From: Acidimicrobiales bacterium
GTDB taxonomy: Bacteria > Actinomycetota > Acidimicrobiia > Acidimicrobiales > Aldehydirespiratoraceae
Direction: 5' to 3'
Length of the DNA: 64,000 bases
Assembly (NCBI GenBank): GCA_041394245.1
Contig: JAWKIR010000003.1
Location: 558,001-622,000 of the forward strand
Of the stretch, positions 57,130 to 64,000 are shown piece after piece. The number at the start of each line of letters is the position of its first letter. The first letter of the stretch is position 1. A program made the position numbers and the translations under genes. Below the pieces are notes generated by a model. It worked only from the letters and a program-made list of their open reading frames with translations. It did not search any database and was not told where the DNA came from.

Positions 57130-58726
57130 CGTGACCCGTCCCGAGGACCGGCTCGTCCGCCGGCCGAACGTGCTGTTCGTGATCTGCGACCAGCTCCGGG
57201 CCGATCACCTCGGCTTCGCCGGCAACCGAGTGGTGCAGACCCCGAACATCGACGCCCTCGCCGCTCGCGGCACGGTGTTCGATCGGGCCTACGTCAACAA
57301 CCCGGTGTGCATGCCGAACCGCTCGACGCTGATGACCGGGCGCATGCCGTCGGCCCACCGGGTGGTGTTCAACGACCGGTCGTTGCCGATCAACGCGACG
57401 ACCTTCGTCGGCCGCCTGCGCGACGAGGGGTGGCGCACGACCCTGATCGGCAAGTCGCACCTCCAACACGGCGAGAGCAAGGACTCGGTGCTCGACCTCG
57501 GCATCCCGGGTGCGTGGTCGCCCTTCGCCGACGGCTGGGACACGCTCGAACACCCCGAGCGGTACCTCGACGGTGAGCCGCCCGAGATCACCGACTTCTA
57601 CGGTTTCGACCGCGCCGAGTTCACGGTCGGCCATGGCCTCTTCTCCGCGGGGCACGACTTCCGATGGGCCGTCGAGCGCGGCGCCGACCCGGACATCCTG
57701 CGAGCGGGGCTCGACCCGGCGGCCCCGTCGCCCGGACGGTCACCGCTGTGGTGGCAGATCCAGGCGGCGCCGATCCCCGACGAGGCGTCGTCCACGTCGT
57801 TCGTCACCGAGCGCACGATCGACGCGATCGAGCAGGCGGAGGCGGCCGGCGAACCATGGATGGTCTGGTGCTCGTTTCCCGACCCACACCATCCGATGGC
57901 ACCACCCGAACCGTGGTTCTCCCGCCATCACCCCGACGAGATCGACCTGCCGGCCACGTTCGACGATCCCGGCGACGACTGGCCCGCCCACCTGCGGCGG
58001 TTCCGCGGGTTCTCGGTCGACAACGACGGGCGTCGCCCCTGGGTGTTGCCCTTCGGACCGACGCCCGAGATCCTGCGGGCAGCCACCGCCGCGACCTACG
58101 GCATGATCGAGGCGATCGACCACGGCGTCGGCCGGATCCTTGCCACCATCGACCGGCTCGGCGCCGACGACGACACGATCATCGTGTTCACGAGCGATCA
58201 CGGTGACATGGGCGGCGACCACGGCCTCCTGCTGAAGGGCTCGATGCACTTCGAGGGCTGCATCCGCACGCCGCTCGTCATCGTCGACCCGCGTCGGCCC
58301 GCCGGGCGCACCGCGAGCCTCGCCGCCAGCGTCGATGTGCCCTCCACGCTGCTCGATCTCTGCGGCGTCGACCCCTTCCACGGAATGCAGGGCACCTCGC
58401 TCGCCCCTGTGCTCGCCGACCCGTCGGCCAGCGTGCGGGACGCCGTCCTGATCGAAGATGACTTCCCGCTCAACCCGATCGTCGGGACCTTCCCGCTCCG
58501 GACGCGCACCGTCGTCACTGCCACACACCGCTACACGCGCGATTCCGACGGGTTCGAGATGCTCTACGACCTCGACGTCGACCCCGGCGAGCTCACCAAT
58601 CTCGCGGTCGACCGCCGGGATCCGGCGGCGCGCCGCGAGGCCCTCGAGGCGATCGTCGACGAAATGACGCGGGCCGACGATCTCACCCGTCTCGAGCCCG
58701 TCGGGATGATGCCTCCGCAGGGTTGA
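57098..58726 (+). CDS. Type I sulfatase (arylsulfatase family)
   Basis: 542 residues of the alkaline-phosphatase-fold sulfatase family. RPNVLFVICDQLRADHLG carries the metal-binding Asp. The formylglycine signature is NPVCMPNRSTLMTGRMPS (C-x-P-x-R), so activity needs an FGE modifying enzyme. TSDHGDMGGDHGLLLKGSMHFEG gives the distal metal Asp/His and Lys. No signal peptide, so a cytoplasmic substrate such as an imported aryl sulfate or phosphonate ester is likely. It overlaps the hydroxylase by 32 nt with GAGGA before the ATG. A sulfate-removing first step would feed the phenolic hydroxylases of the cluster. Confidence 0.9.
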   Translation: MTNAPIPLTGDVTRPEDRLVRRPNVLFVICDQLRADHLGFAGNRVVQTPNIDALAARGTVFDRAYVNNPVCMPNRSTLMTGRMPSAHRVVFNDRSLPINATTFVGRLRDEGWRTTLIGKSHLQHGESKDSVLDLGIPGAWSPFADGWDTLEHPERYLDGEPPEITDFYGFDRAEFTVGHGLFSAGHDFRWAVERGADPDILRAGLDPAAPSPGRSPLWWQIQAAPIPDEASSTSFVTERTIDAIEQAEAAGEPWMVWCSFPDPHHPMAPPEPWFSRHHPDEIDLPATFDDPGDDWPAHLRRFRGFSVDNDGRRPWVLPFGPTPEILRAATAATYGMIEAIDHGVGRILATIDRLGADDDTIIVFTSDHGDMGGDHGLLLKGSMHFEGCIRTPLVIVDPRRPAGRTASLAASVDVPSTLLDLCGVDPFHGMQGTSLAPVLADPSASVRDAVLIEDDFPLNPIVGTFPLRTRTVVTATHRYTRDSDGFEMLYDLDVDPGELTNLAVDRRDPAARREALEAIVDEMTRADDLTRLEPVGMMPPQG

Positions 58727-59177
58727 ACGGCCCGATCGGCGCCACGTAGAGAGCCGTGAACAGGTCCTGCGACCCGGGCGACGGTCGTGAACCGACGAGG
58801 TGGTGTCCGATCGGCGAGTCCTGCGCCGGTGATCTCGCCCATCTGGTCTCGGTGGGACCGGGCCACGAGACCGTGTCGCCTACCGGTCGAGGAGAACCGT
58901 CTGCGCGGAGCAAGCCCTCTGAACAGGCCTTTCGTGGAGAGCGGGTGACGAGAATCGAACTCGCGTATTCAGCTTGGGAAGCTGCCCGGCCGGCTTGGCG
59001 CGATCGGCGGCTGACCAGCGTTTTCCCTGGTAGGTGGTGGTTTTCGGGGGATTGCGGTCGAACCTCTGAACCCCGCTCGCGCCCCCTGTTCCCCGATGTT
59101 CTAGGCACGTTGTAGGCACGAAGCTTGCACTACCAGTCGGCGAGGCTTGGTGTAGGTGCGCCCGGTTCTCGCCCGTT
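58727..59177. other. Gap with tRNA-derived repeat, no convincing gene
   Basis: About 450 bp without a convincing gene. It contains the 48-bp copy of the tRNA-Gly 3' half (58937-58984). A plus-strand open frame at 58756-59115 crosses that copy and is considered an artefact. The last 80 bp before the lipoprotein stop show CACG repeats (GTTCTAGGCACGTTGTAGGC) but no gene. Confidence 0.6.
58937..58984 (-). repeat. Distal attachment-site copy (tRNA-Gly 3' fragment)
   Basis: 48 bp identical to 60874-60921, covering the T arm, the 3' side of the anticodon arm and four bases beyond the 3' end of the tRNA. A classical att direct repeat left by a tyrosine-recombinase element. Confidence 0.88.
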
Positions 59178-60299
59178 TCAGTCTGTGACGTCTGAAATGA
59201 TCTTGGTGTCGACGCGTTCGCTTGTCCCGTCGGATATCCGCTGTGTGGCCGTAACGCTGCGGAAGTATCCGGACGCGTAGTCGTACTGGCCGAGGATGAG
59301 GTTCTCGATCTCGAATGACTCCGCAGCGTCTTCTATTTCAGTGTCGGTGGCTGTGGCCGGGAACGCCTGGCGGAGACTCTCCATGAGGATTGGGATGAAG
59401 GCCTCGGCGTCAGGCACGACGCGCACCTGAATTGCGACGCAGCCGTCATCGTCGACAAGGTCGAGGATCTCGATCGTCGTGGTTGCGGGGAAGGGTTCGC
59501 CGCCGAGGGTGTTGGGAAGCAGATCGCGGAACTCCAGAACCTCATCGACTGCGAGCTCGATCCCCTCCAATGAGTGAAGCACCTGAGGCTCCTCAGCGAA
59601 GATCTGTGTGAGGGCCTCGTCAGGCATGCCTGCGAAGAGCTGCCGGGTCTGTTCGAGGGCGAGATCCTCCGCCGGGATGATCTCGCCCAGGATGTCTATG
59701 GTGTCGAGCGCTGCCTGACGAACTTCGTCAGGATTCGTGACACCCAGCCACGCACGCTCCCCTCCAATTCGGTAACGGATTCGTTGGGGAGGCACCTCGG
59801 CGAGTAGCGGTGCGGCTTCGTCGAGAAGCTCCGCCGGAATCCCGAGATCGTCAAGCAGCGTTGGCTCTGCCGCCCAAAGAAAAGTCCATCCATCGCCGTC
59901 ATCGTCTTCGACGGTGAGCTGCACCGGGGTCCTGCTGAGGCCGTCTGGTAGCTCCCGACGAGAGTCTTCGCGGCCGATCCGTAGCTCGAGCGTCCTCGCA
60001 ACACCATCCGACCACGGGGGCGACGGAATCAGTGTGGTCGTCGATCGGGGCGCGGCGGTGCAGAGCGTCACAGCGTCGACTTCATCAGTCGGGTCGGTGC
60101 TCGCATCACTCGCACCGTCGTCATCGGTTCCTGGCTCCGGAGAAGCGCTATCAGTCGAGGTGTCCTCGCCGGAGAGTGTTGTTGTCGATGTCGACGCGGA
60201 AGTGGGCAATGGCGTTGCTTCAACGTCGTCGCTTCCGCAAGCGCCGGCCATGAGCAGTGTGACGAGGATGGCTCCTGCTGTGCGAGTCGAGGCATGCAT
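59178..60299 (-). CDS. Predicted lipoprotein of unknown function on the tRNA-linked element
   Basis: 373 residues. Lipoprotein signal (TAGAILVTLLMAGACGS), a Ser/Thr/Asp-rich linker of about 70 residues, then a domain with repeated acidic helices (LDTIDILGEIIPAEDLALEQ, TQIFAEEPQVLHSLEG) and strands (TIEILDLVDDDGCVAIQVRV). Not recognised. Its codons carry more A/T at third positions than neighbouring genes, consistent with acquisition. It is the only intact gene between the two att repeats. Start taken at the ATG before HASTRTAG; one three codons earlier is possible. Confidence 0.65.
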   Translation of the reverse strand: MHASTRTAGAILVTLLMAGACGSDDVEATPLPTSASTSTTTLSGEDTSTDSASPEPGTDDDGASDASTDPTDEVDAVTLCTAAPRSTTTLIPSPPWSDGVARTLELRIGREDSRRELPDGLSRTPVQLTVEDDDGDGWTFLWAAEPTLLDDLGIPAELLDEAAPLLAEVPPQRIRYRIGGERAWLGVTNPDEVRQAALDTIDILGEIIPAEDLALEQTRQLFAGMPDEALTQIFAEEPQVLHSLEGIELAVDEVLEFRDLLPNTLGGEPFPATTTIEILDLVDDDGCVAIQVRVVPDAEAFIPILMESLRQAFPATATDTEIEDAAESFEIENLILGQYDYASGYFRSVTATQRISDGTSERVDTKIISDVTD

Positions 60300-60422
60300 G
60301 GCGACCATTATGGTCCGTTGGGGTGTTTGCACAGCTCAGGGTGTCCTGCTGTTCACTGCGTCAGGCTGGCCCTGTTGATCGGCGACTGCTCCGTTGCAGA
60401 GCCGATGAGCTTCATCGCCTGG
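60300..60422. other. Non-coding stretch inside the element
   Basis: No supported gene or structure. It probably holds the promoter of the lipoprotein gene, but no clear boxes were found. Confidence 0.4.
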
Positions 60423-60860
60423 TCAACGTCCGATGCGCATGGCGTTGTCGTGGCTGATGCCGTTGTCCTGGGTGAGCTTGTACACCGTCGATGCGGCGAG
60501 TGCTCGGCTGTGCAGGAACCCTCCCGTGACGCTCCTGCCTTGGGTTGGTCCGAGGCCAGCGGTCAGGCCATGGGCCGATTGGTGCTGATCGAGGCAGCCG
60601 ATTGCGTTGTCCCATGCTCGGATGCGATCGCCCTTCATGGGCCGTTGGCCGATCACGTCGGTGACACGCTCGGGTCGGTTACGTCGAAGTTGGTGGGTGC
60701 GGATCCTCCGGTCGTCGGTCAGTTGCGAGTCGACGTCGTGTAGCTGGCTCTCCATCTCGGGTCGCCGAGCGTTGAGTCGGCCTGCGTCTGCGAGGTCGAT
60801 CCGCAGCTCGTGGAGTCGGTCGCTCTCGTCCAGCGAATCGGGCCCGAAACCCCTGAATAG
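60423..60860 (-). pseudogene. 5'-truncated gene remnant, possibly MobF/TrwC relaxase tail
   Basis: An open minus-strand frame without a plausible start runs from the tRNA side: LDESDRLHELRIDLADAGRL, SQLTDDRRIRTHQLRR, then VIGQRPMKGDRIRAWDNAIG and CLDQHQSAHGL. The last part resembles the LGxRP...R..W..A...I..Y....G pattern near the carboxy end of actinobacterial TrwC-type relaxases. The coiled arginine/aspartate-rich region before it also fits. The gene is cut at the attachment site. Identification is tentative, but it would agree with an integrative-conjugative origin. Confidence 0.35.
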
Positions 60861-60876
60861 CAGGGTTGCTGTAGAG

Positions 60877-60947
60877 AGCGGGTGACGAGAATCGAACTCG
60901 CGTATTCAGCTTGGGAAGCTGATGTTCTACCATTGAACTACACCCGC
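60877..60947 (-). tRNA. tRNA-Gly (anticodon CCC)
   Basis: 71 nt on the minus strand, from GCGGGTG at 60947 to CACCCGC, with discriminator U (60877). The acceptor pairs 7/7; D arm GTTC/GAAC; anticodon arm TCAGC-TTCCCAA-GCTGA with CCC at positions 34-36; T arm GCGAG-TTCGATT-CTCGT (one G-U). No encoded CCA. It is intact and is the attachment site of the adjacent element. Confidence 0.93.
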
Positions 60948-60969
60948 GGAGACCGCTGATCGTAGCGGC

Positions 60970-61422
60970 TCAGGCGGGGATCGGACAGGCGGCGAGGCGG
61001 TAGGTGTCGAGGCGGCGCCGCAGCGTGTGGACCAGCAGCGCGATGGCGAGGAGTCCGACGACGGGTTGTACCGGGGCCCACCAGCTCAGGGCGCCGGAGG
61101 TACCGACGAGGGCGACGACGGCCTGGTTGCAGACGGGGCAGCCGACGGCGAGGAATGAGACGAACCCGCCCCAGACCGTGCGGGTCTGGTCCTGCTCGTC
61201 GCGAACGGTTGCCTGTTCGGGGCGGATCGCGAGGATGGTCCCGATGAGCGCGGCGGTCACGGCGAGGACCACGTAGTCGATGCCACGGGGATCGACGGGG
61301 CGGCCGAAGAGCGACGTGTTGACGAGATCGGAAGGGATCGCGATGGCGAGCGCGGCGAGCAGCGTGAAGGGGATCGCCCGCAGCCAGGTGACGGGAGGGA
61401 GTGCTCGGATCTGATCGAGCAC
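60970..61422 (-). CDS. Conserved membrane protein with CPxCN motif
   Basis: 150 residues with four predicted helices (AIPFTLLAALAIAIPSDL, IDYVVLAVTAALIGTILA, VSFLAVGCPVCNQAVVALVGTSGAL, WAPVQPVVGLLAIALLVHTL). GCPVCNQAVVALVGTSGAL, followed by a P-x-QP helix, is the signature of an uncharacterised actinobacterial membrane family. The cysteine pair in a membrane helix could bind metal or do redox work. The start is the GTG 2 nt after the kinase stop, with GAGG at 7 nt; a longer start overlaps the kinase gene. Probably cotranscribed with the kinase. Confidence 0.75.
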   Translation of the reverse strand: MLDQIRALPPVTWLRAIPFTLLAALAIAIPSDLVNTSLFGRPVDPRGIDYVVLAVTAALIGTILAIRPEQATVRDEQDQTRTVWGGFVSFLAVGCPVCNQAVVALVGTSGALSWWAPVQPVVGLLAIALLVHTLRRRLDTYRLAACPIPA

Positions 61423-61424
61423 GG

Positions 61425-62423
61425 TCAGGCCTCGATGGGCGAGCGCCACTCGACGGTCGTACCGCCGTCGGGGTGGGCGGCGACCCAGAAGCTGCCGCGG
61501 GTCATTCGAGCCCGCTCGGCGAGGTTGGTGTGACCGCTCTGACGCGACGGTTGTTCGGGCATGCCGATGCCGTCATCGCTGACCACGACGGTGACGGCGC
61601 CGTCCCGGACGGTCACCTCCACGGATGCCGCTGATGCCTCCGCGTGGCGGGCGACATTGGTGAGACTCTCGCGGGCGACGGCGAGGATGTGTTCGTGCAG
61701 CTCGTCGGGCACCCGGTCGACCGGACCGTGGAACGCCACTGATGGCTCGAATCCGAGCGAGGGAATCAGGCTCGTGGCGATCTCGACGACGCGGACCCGG
61801 AGGTCGTTCGCCTGCTTGTCGTTGCGGATGTCGAAGATCAGCGCGCGGATCGAACGGATGACGTCGTCGAGGGTGTTGACGCCGGCTTCGATTCTCGCCG
61901 CCTGTTCGGGGTCGCGGATGGTGGCCCCGGCGGCCTGGAGGCTCATCCCGAGCGCGAAGAGCTCCTGGATGACCGTGTCGTGCATGTCCTTGGCGATGCG
62001 CTCGTGGTCTTCGGCGAGGATGCGCCGGCGGGCCGAATCGATCTGGCGTTCCTCGGCCGCGGCGAGATCGGTGACGTCACGAACGGCGGCGATGACGAGA
62101 TCGGCACCGAACGGCGACAGCGAGATCTGGACCGGGAACGCCGTCCCGTCGGCTCGCTTGGCCTCGAGGCGGAGCCCGGCACCCATCGTGCGCCGCTGGG
62201 GGCGCTCGTGAAATCCCTCGCGGAGCGCCTTGTGGCCGCCCGCGTACGGATCGGGCATGAGATCATCGACCGAGAGGCCGACCATCCCTTCGGCGTAGCC
62301 GAACATCCGCTCGGCCTCGAGATTGGCGAGCCGGATGCTGCCGGTCGCTTCGACGAGCAGCATCCCGTCGGGGATGCTCTCCCAGATTCCCCGGGCGTCG
62401 AGGCCTTCGAACGACTCGGTCAC
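61425..62423 (-). CDS. PAS-domain sensor histidine kinase (DevS/DosT-like core)
   Basis: 332 residues. An N-terminal PAS domain (RGIWESIPDGMLLVEATGSI, NLEAERMFGYAEGMVGLSVDD; about 10-120) is followed by a HisKA_3 domain with the phospho-accepting H148 in ERIAKDMHDTVIQELFALGM. A HATPase follows, with EHILAVARESLTNVARHAEA (N box), VVVSDDGIGMP (G1) and GHTNLAERARMTRG (G2). The core resembles mycobacterial DevS/DosT, but the haem-binding GAF domains are missing, so the stimulus may differ. The start is a leaderless GTG after TACGGT-N6. The likely partner is the DosR-like regulator at 63019. Confidence 0.9.
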   Translation of the reverse strand: MTESFEGLDARGIWESIPDGMLLVEATGSIRLANLEAERMFGYAEGMVGLSVDDLMPDPYAGGHKALREGFHERPQRRTMGAGLRLEAKRADGTAFPVQISLSPFGADLVIAAVRDVTDLAAAEERQIDSARRRILAEDHERIAKDMHDTVIQELFALGMSLQAAGATIRDPEQAARIEAGVNTLDDVIRSIRALIFDIRNDKQANDLRVRVVEIATSLIPSLGFEPSVAFHGPVDRVPDELHEHILAVARESLTNVARHAEASAASVEVTVRDGAVTVVVSDDGIGMPEQPSRQSGHTNLAERARMTRGSFWVAAHPDGGTTVEWRSPIEA

Positions 62424-62429
62424 GGCTCC

Positions 62430-62435
62430 ACCGTA
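62430..62435 (-). promoter_or_regulatory. -10 box of the histidine kinase gene (leaderless)
   Basis: Minus strand TACGGT, 6 nt, then GTG at 62423. The overlapping GGAG is too near the GTG to act as a ribosome site. Confidence 0.45.
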
Positions 62436-62528
62436 GCCATGCTCGCCGAGATGTGCCGCGGGACGTTCGACCCTTTGCGGTCGCCGATTCCGCGCGGAAA
62501 GTGGGCAAATCCACGAGAGGAGCGGTCC

Positions 62529-63008
62529 GTGTCGCAATCAACAGTTTCGAGAGCATCCCGATGGAGTCCGGTGTCGTGGCGTCGCCATCCCGATCTCGAA
62601 CCGACGCCGTGGCGTTCCACCGGGCACCGCCCCCGGGTGCTGATCGAGCATCACGATTCGTCGATCGGTGTCGCGGTGAGCAACCTGCTCGCCGCCGAGG
62701 ACTACGACGTGAGTACCTGTGGAGGCCCGAACGATCACCGAGGCCACCAGTGCCCGTTGACATCCGGGGCCGACTGCCCCCGTGCCGAGGATGCCGACGT
62801 CGTGTTCTTCGGACTCGACATCTCCGACGAGGACGACCGTGAGGTCCTGCGAGCCTGGCGCTCACGTCATGCCGACATTCCGGTGATCGTGGAGATGCCG
62901 AAGGCGCGGATCGCCCTGTATGCCGAGGAGCTCGAGGGATGCGTCGCAATCCCGCAGCCGATGACGCGAGAGACGTTGCTCGCCGCCGTCGACCGCGTGC
63001 TTCGCTGA
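62529..63008 (+). CDS. Degenerate receiver-domain protein
   Basis: 159 residues. After a basic N-terminus of about 35 residues comes a CheY-like fold: PRVLIEHHDSSIGVAVSNLL, DADVVFFGLDISDEDDREVL, DIPVIVEMPKARIALYAEE, CVAIPQPMTRETLLAAV. The position of the phosphorylated Asp (usually L-L-D) is occupied by Gly in FFGLDI, and the switch Lys-Pro is Gln-Pro, so it is probably not phosphorylated. Start GTG with GAGGAG 7 nt upstream. It lies between a kinase and a response regulator on the opposite strand, suggesting a signal-modulating role. Could also be a normal variant of pseudo-receiver. Confidence 0.78.
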   Translation: MSQSTVSRASRWSPVSWRRHPDLEPTPWRSTGHRPRVLIEHHDSSIGVAVSNLLAAEDYDVSTCGGPNDHRGHQCPLTSGADCPRAEDADVVFFGLDISDEDDREVLRAWRSRHADIPVIVEMPKARIALYAEELEGCVAIPQPMTRETLLAAVDRVLR

Positions 63009-63018
63009 GCCGGCCGGC

Positions 63019-63672
63019 TCAGAGGTACTTGCGCTTCTGACGTTCTTCGAGGCGGGCGGCCAGCGCGGCCGCCTCGGTGCGGCGGACCATCCCGAGCTTG
63101 GCGAGCACGCTCGACACGTAGTTCTTCACCGTCTTCTCGGCGATGTAGAGCTCCTCGCCGATCTGGCGATTCGAGTAACCCTCACCGATGAGGTCGAAGA
63201 CACGGCGTTCCTTGTCGGTCAGTTCCTCGAGCGCGCCGACCTCGGTGGACCGCAGTCGCTGCATCGCCATGCGGGTCTCGGCGGCGTCGAGCAGCTGTGC
63301 ACCGCCAGCCACCTTGCGGATCGAGTCGATGAGGTCGTTGCCGCGGATCTGCTTCAGCACGTAGCCGGCCGCACCGGCGAGCGCGGCGTCGACCAGGGCG
63401 GCGTCGTCCTCGAACGAGGTGAGGATCAGGCACTGGGTGCCGGGGTGGGTGCTGCGGATCTCGCGGCAGGCGGCGATCCCGTTGCCGTCGTCGTCGCCGA
63501 GGCGCACATCGAGCACGGCGATGTCGGGTGCCGTCGCCGCGACCGTCTTGAGCATCTCGTGGGCGGTGGCGGCCTGACCGACGACCTCCATGTCGTCTTG
63601 TGCGTTGACGAGCTCGGCAACGCCGTGACGCACGATCTCGTGATCGTCGAGCAGCGCGACTCTGATCGGCAC
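63019..63672 (-). CDS. NarL/FixJ response regulator, DosR/DevR-like
   Basis: 217 residues. Receiver: VALLDDHEIVRHGVAELV (acidic pocket D9, D10), phospho-acceptor D55 in IAVLDVRLGD, the switch Lys in AAGYVLKQI. The C-terminal LuxR-type HTH is LTDKERRVFDLIGEGYSNRQ plus AEKTVKNYVSSVLAKLG, nearly the mycobacterial DosR recognition sequence. It probably responds to low oxygen, nitric oxide or energy state with the kinase at 61425. A universal stress protein gene ends 4 nt upstream on the same strand, a pairing known from the DosR regulon. Start is a GTG. Confidence 0.92.
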   Translation of the reverse strand: MPIRVALLDDHEIVRHGVAELVNAQDDMEVVGQAATAHEMLKTVAATAPDIAVLDVRLGDDDGNGIAACREIRSTHPGTQCLILTSFEDDAALVDAALAGAAGYVLKQIRGNDLIDSIRKVAGGAQLLDAAETRMAMQRLRSTEVGALEELTDKERRVFDLIGEGYSNRQIGEELYIAEKTVKNYVSSVLAKLGMVRRTEAAALAARLEERQKRKYL

Positions 63673-63676
63673 GGCC

Positions 63677-64000
63677 TCAGCCCGGGATCACTGCGGTCGG
63701 GCAGTGGGGCCGGTGGACGAGGGCTGTGGTGGTCGAGCCGAGGAAGAAGTGGCTGAGGCCGGTGCGTCCGCGCTGGCCGAGCACCAGGAGGTCAGCGGTC
63801 TCGGATTGGGTGAGCAGCACCCAGCGGGGGTCGCCCTCGGCGATCTCACGGATCACGCGGGAGCCGTCGACGCCGAGTTCGCCACAGACCCGGTCGGCCG
63901 CCTCGTTGACCGTCGCCTGGGCGGCGGCGCGTAGCGCCTTGAGGTCGAATCGGTTGACGCCGTAGAGGATCGGCCCGTCGACGGGTGTCTGCCAGGCCGA
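63677..64000 (-). CDS. Universal stress protein, C-terminal part
   Basis: The last 107 residues are visible; the start lies beyond the right edge. ATP-binding USP motif: LLVLGQRGRTGLSHFFLGST then TTALVHRPHCPTAVIPG at the end (G-2x-G-9x-G-S/T). The earlier part (LKALRAAAQATVNEAADRVC, VIREIAEGDPRWVLLTQSETA) fits the helix-strand-helix order. In actinobacteria such proteins bind ATP and are induced under hypoxia. It ends 4 nt before the DosR-like gene, so they form one transcript. Confidence 0.88.
   Translation of the reverse strand, partial: SAWQTPVDGPILYGVNRFDLKALRAAAQATVNEAADRVCGELGVDGSRVIREIAEGDPRWVLLTQSETADLLVLGQRGRTGLSHFFLGSTTTALVHRPHCPTAVIPG

Larger units (their letters stand above)
58937..60921. 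mobile_element. Small integrated element or island remnant at tRNA-Gly
   Basis: About 1.94 kb bounded by 48-bp direct repeats; the intact tRNA is at the right end and the partial copy at the left, with the element on the 3' side of the tRNA as expected. It contains one lipoprotein gene and a decayed gene but no integrase, and its codon and base use look less G+C-rich than the surroundings. Probably a deleted remnant of a larger integrative element. Confidence 0.7.

Noticed and set aside
58756..59115. 119-residue plus-strand open frame including RVTRIELAYSAWEA
   Set aside because: It reads through the tRNA-Gly fragment; this peptide is what a tRNA 3' half gives when translated. No family pattern and no ribosome site.
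60294..60743. 149-residue plus-strand open frame in the element
   Set aside because: No motif or ribosome site; the minus-strand frame in the same DNA has better coding character.

Overview
The window is high-G+C DNA, densely packed with genes on both strands. Its content suggests an actinobacterium, most likely of the Acidimicrobiia/Ilumatobacter type. This is inferred from the F420/LLM-type oxidoreductase, the TIGR03086 and WYL families, a SigK-RskA pair, DosR-like signalling, lipoproteins with Thr/Pro linkers, and many apparently leaderless starts (TANNNT followed 5-7 nt later by ATG or GTG). No rRNA, CRISPR array, phage or replication origin was seen.

Layout. 1-7.7 kb is mostly minus strand: the end of an LLM oxidoreductase (plus strand), a SRPBCC protein, Fe-superoxide dismutase, a zinc-ribbon membrane protein, a PhyH / Fe-alcohol dehydrogenase / glutamine-synthetase-like operon, and a secreted SLH/beta-helix protein with near-identical internal repeats. 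7.8-12.3 kb holds a Zn-alcohol dehydrogenase plus enolase-superfamily dehydratase pair, YaaA and a lipoprotein. 12.4-17.1 kb is an Anbu operon: circularly permuted ATP-grasp, alpha-E protein, two transglutaminases and the proteasome-like Anbu peptidase. 17.2-23.3 kb carries DUF427, a membrane-anchored protein, an SDR, a GlcD-type oxidase and PEP carboxylase. 23.3-28.5 kb is a six-gene catabolic operon (cupin, two amidohydrolase-fold proteins, a phenylacetate-CoA-ligase-like enzyme, an unknown protein and a TauD-type dioxygenase) opposite a MarR regulator.

29-35 kb: GH63-like glycosidase, GGDEF diguanylate cyclase, a RimK / AstE-like / RimB-like set for glutamate tailing and trimming, and a TetR regulator. 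35-38.9 kb: SigK and RskA divergent from a membrane Mo-cofactor oxidoreductase and a fasciclin lipoprotein, with mirror-image promoters CCAATCC-N16-CGAAC facing both ways. 38.9-44.7 kb: a MarR regulator facing an Rv2629-like release-factor-fold gene, DoxX, a flavin monooxygenase, OsmC, a methyltransferase and a hotdog-like protein. 44.75-45.25 kb is a wrecked ABC ATPase gene. 45.3-50.1 kb: DUF2071, a lipoprotein serpin, a DUF222-HNH protein, and a WYL regulator divergent from a TIGR03086 protein.

50.1-58.7 kb is an aromatic-catabolism cluster: TetR, two FAD hydroxylases, a CMD protein, a FAH-family hydrolase, a VOC dioxygenase-like protein, an SDR and a sulfatase. 58.9-60.9 kb is a small element between an intact tRNA-Gly(CCC) and a 48-bp copy of that tRNA's 3' half; it holds one lipoprotein gene and a decayed gene. 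61-64 kb carries a DevS/DosT-like kinase, a degenerate receiver protein, a DosR-like regulator and the end of a universal stress protein. Several gene ends carry a shared short repeat (GTATGGGTGTCTGACCCC core).
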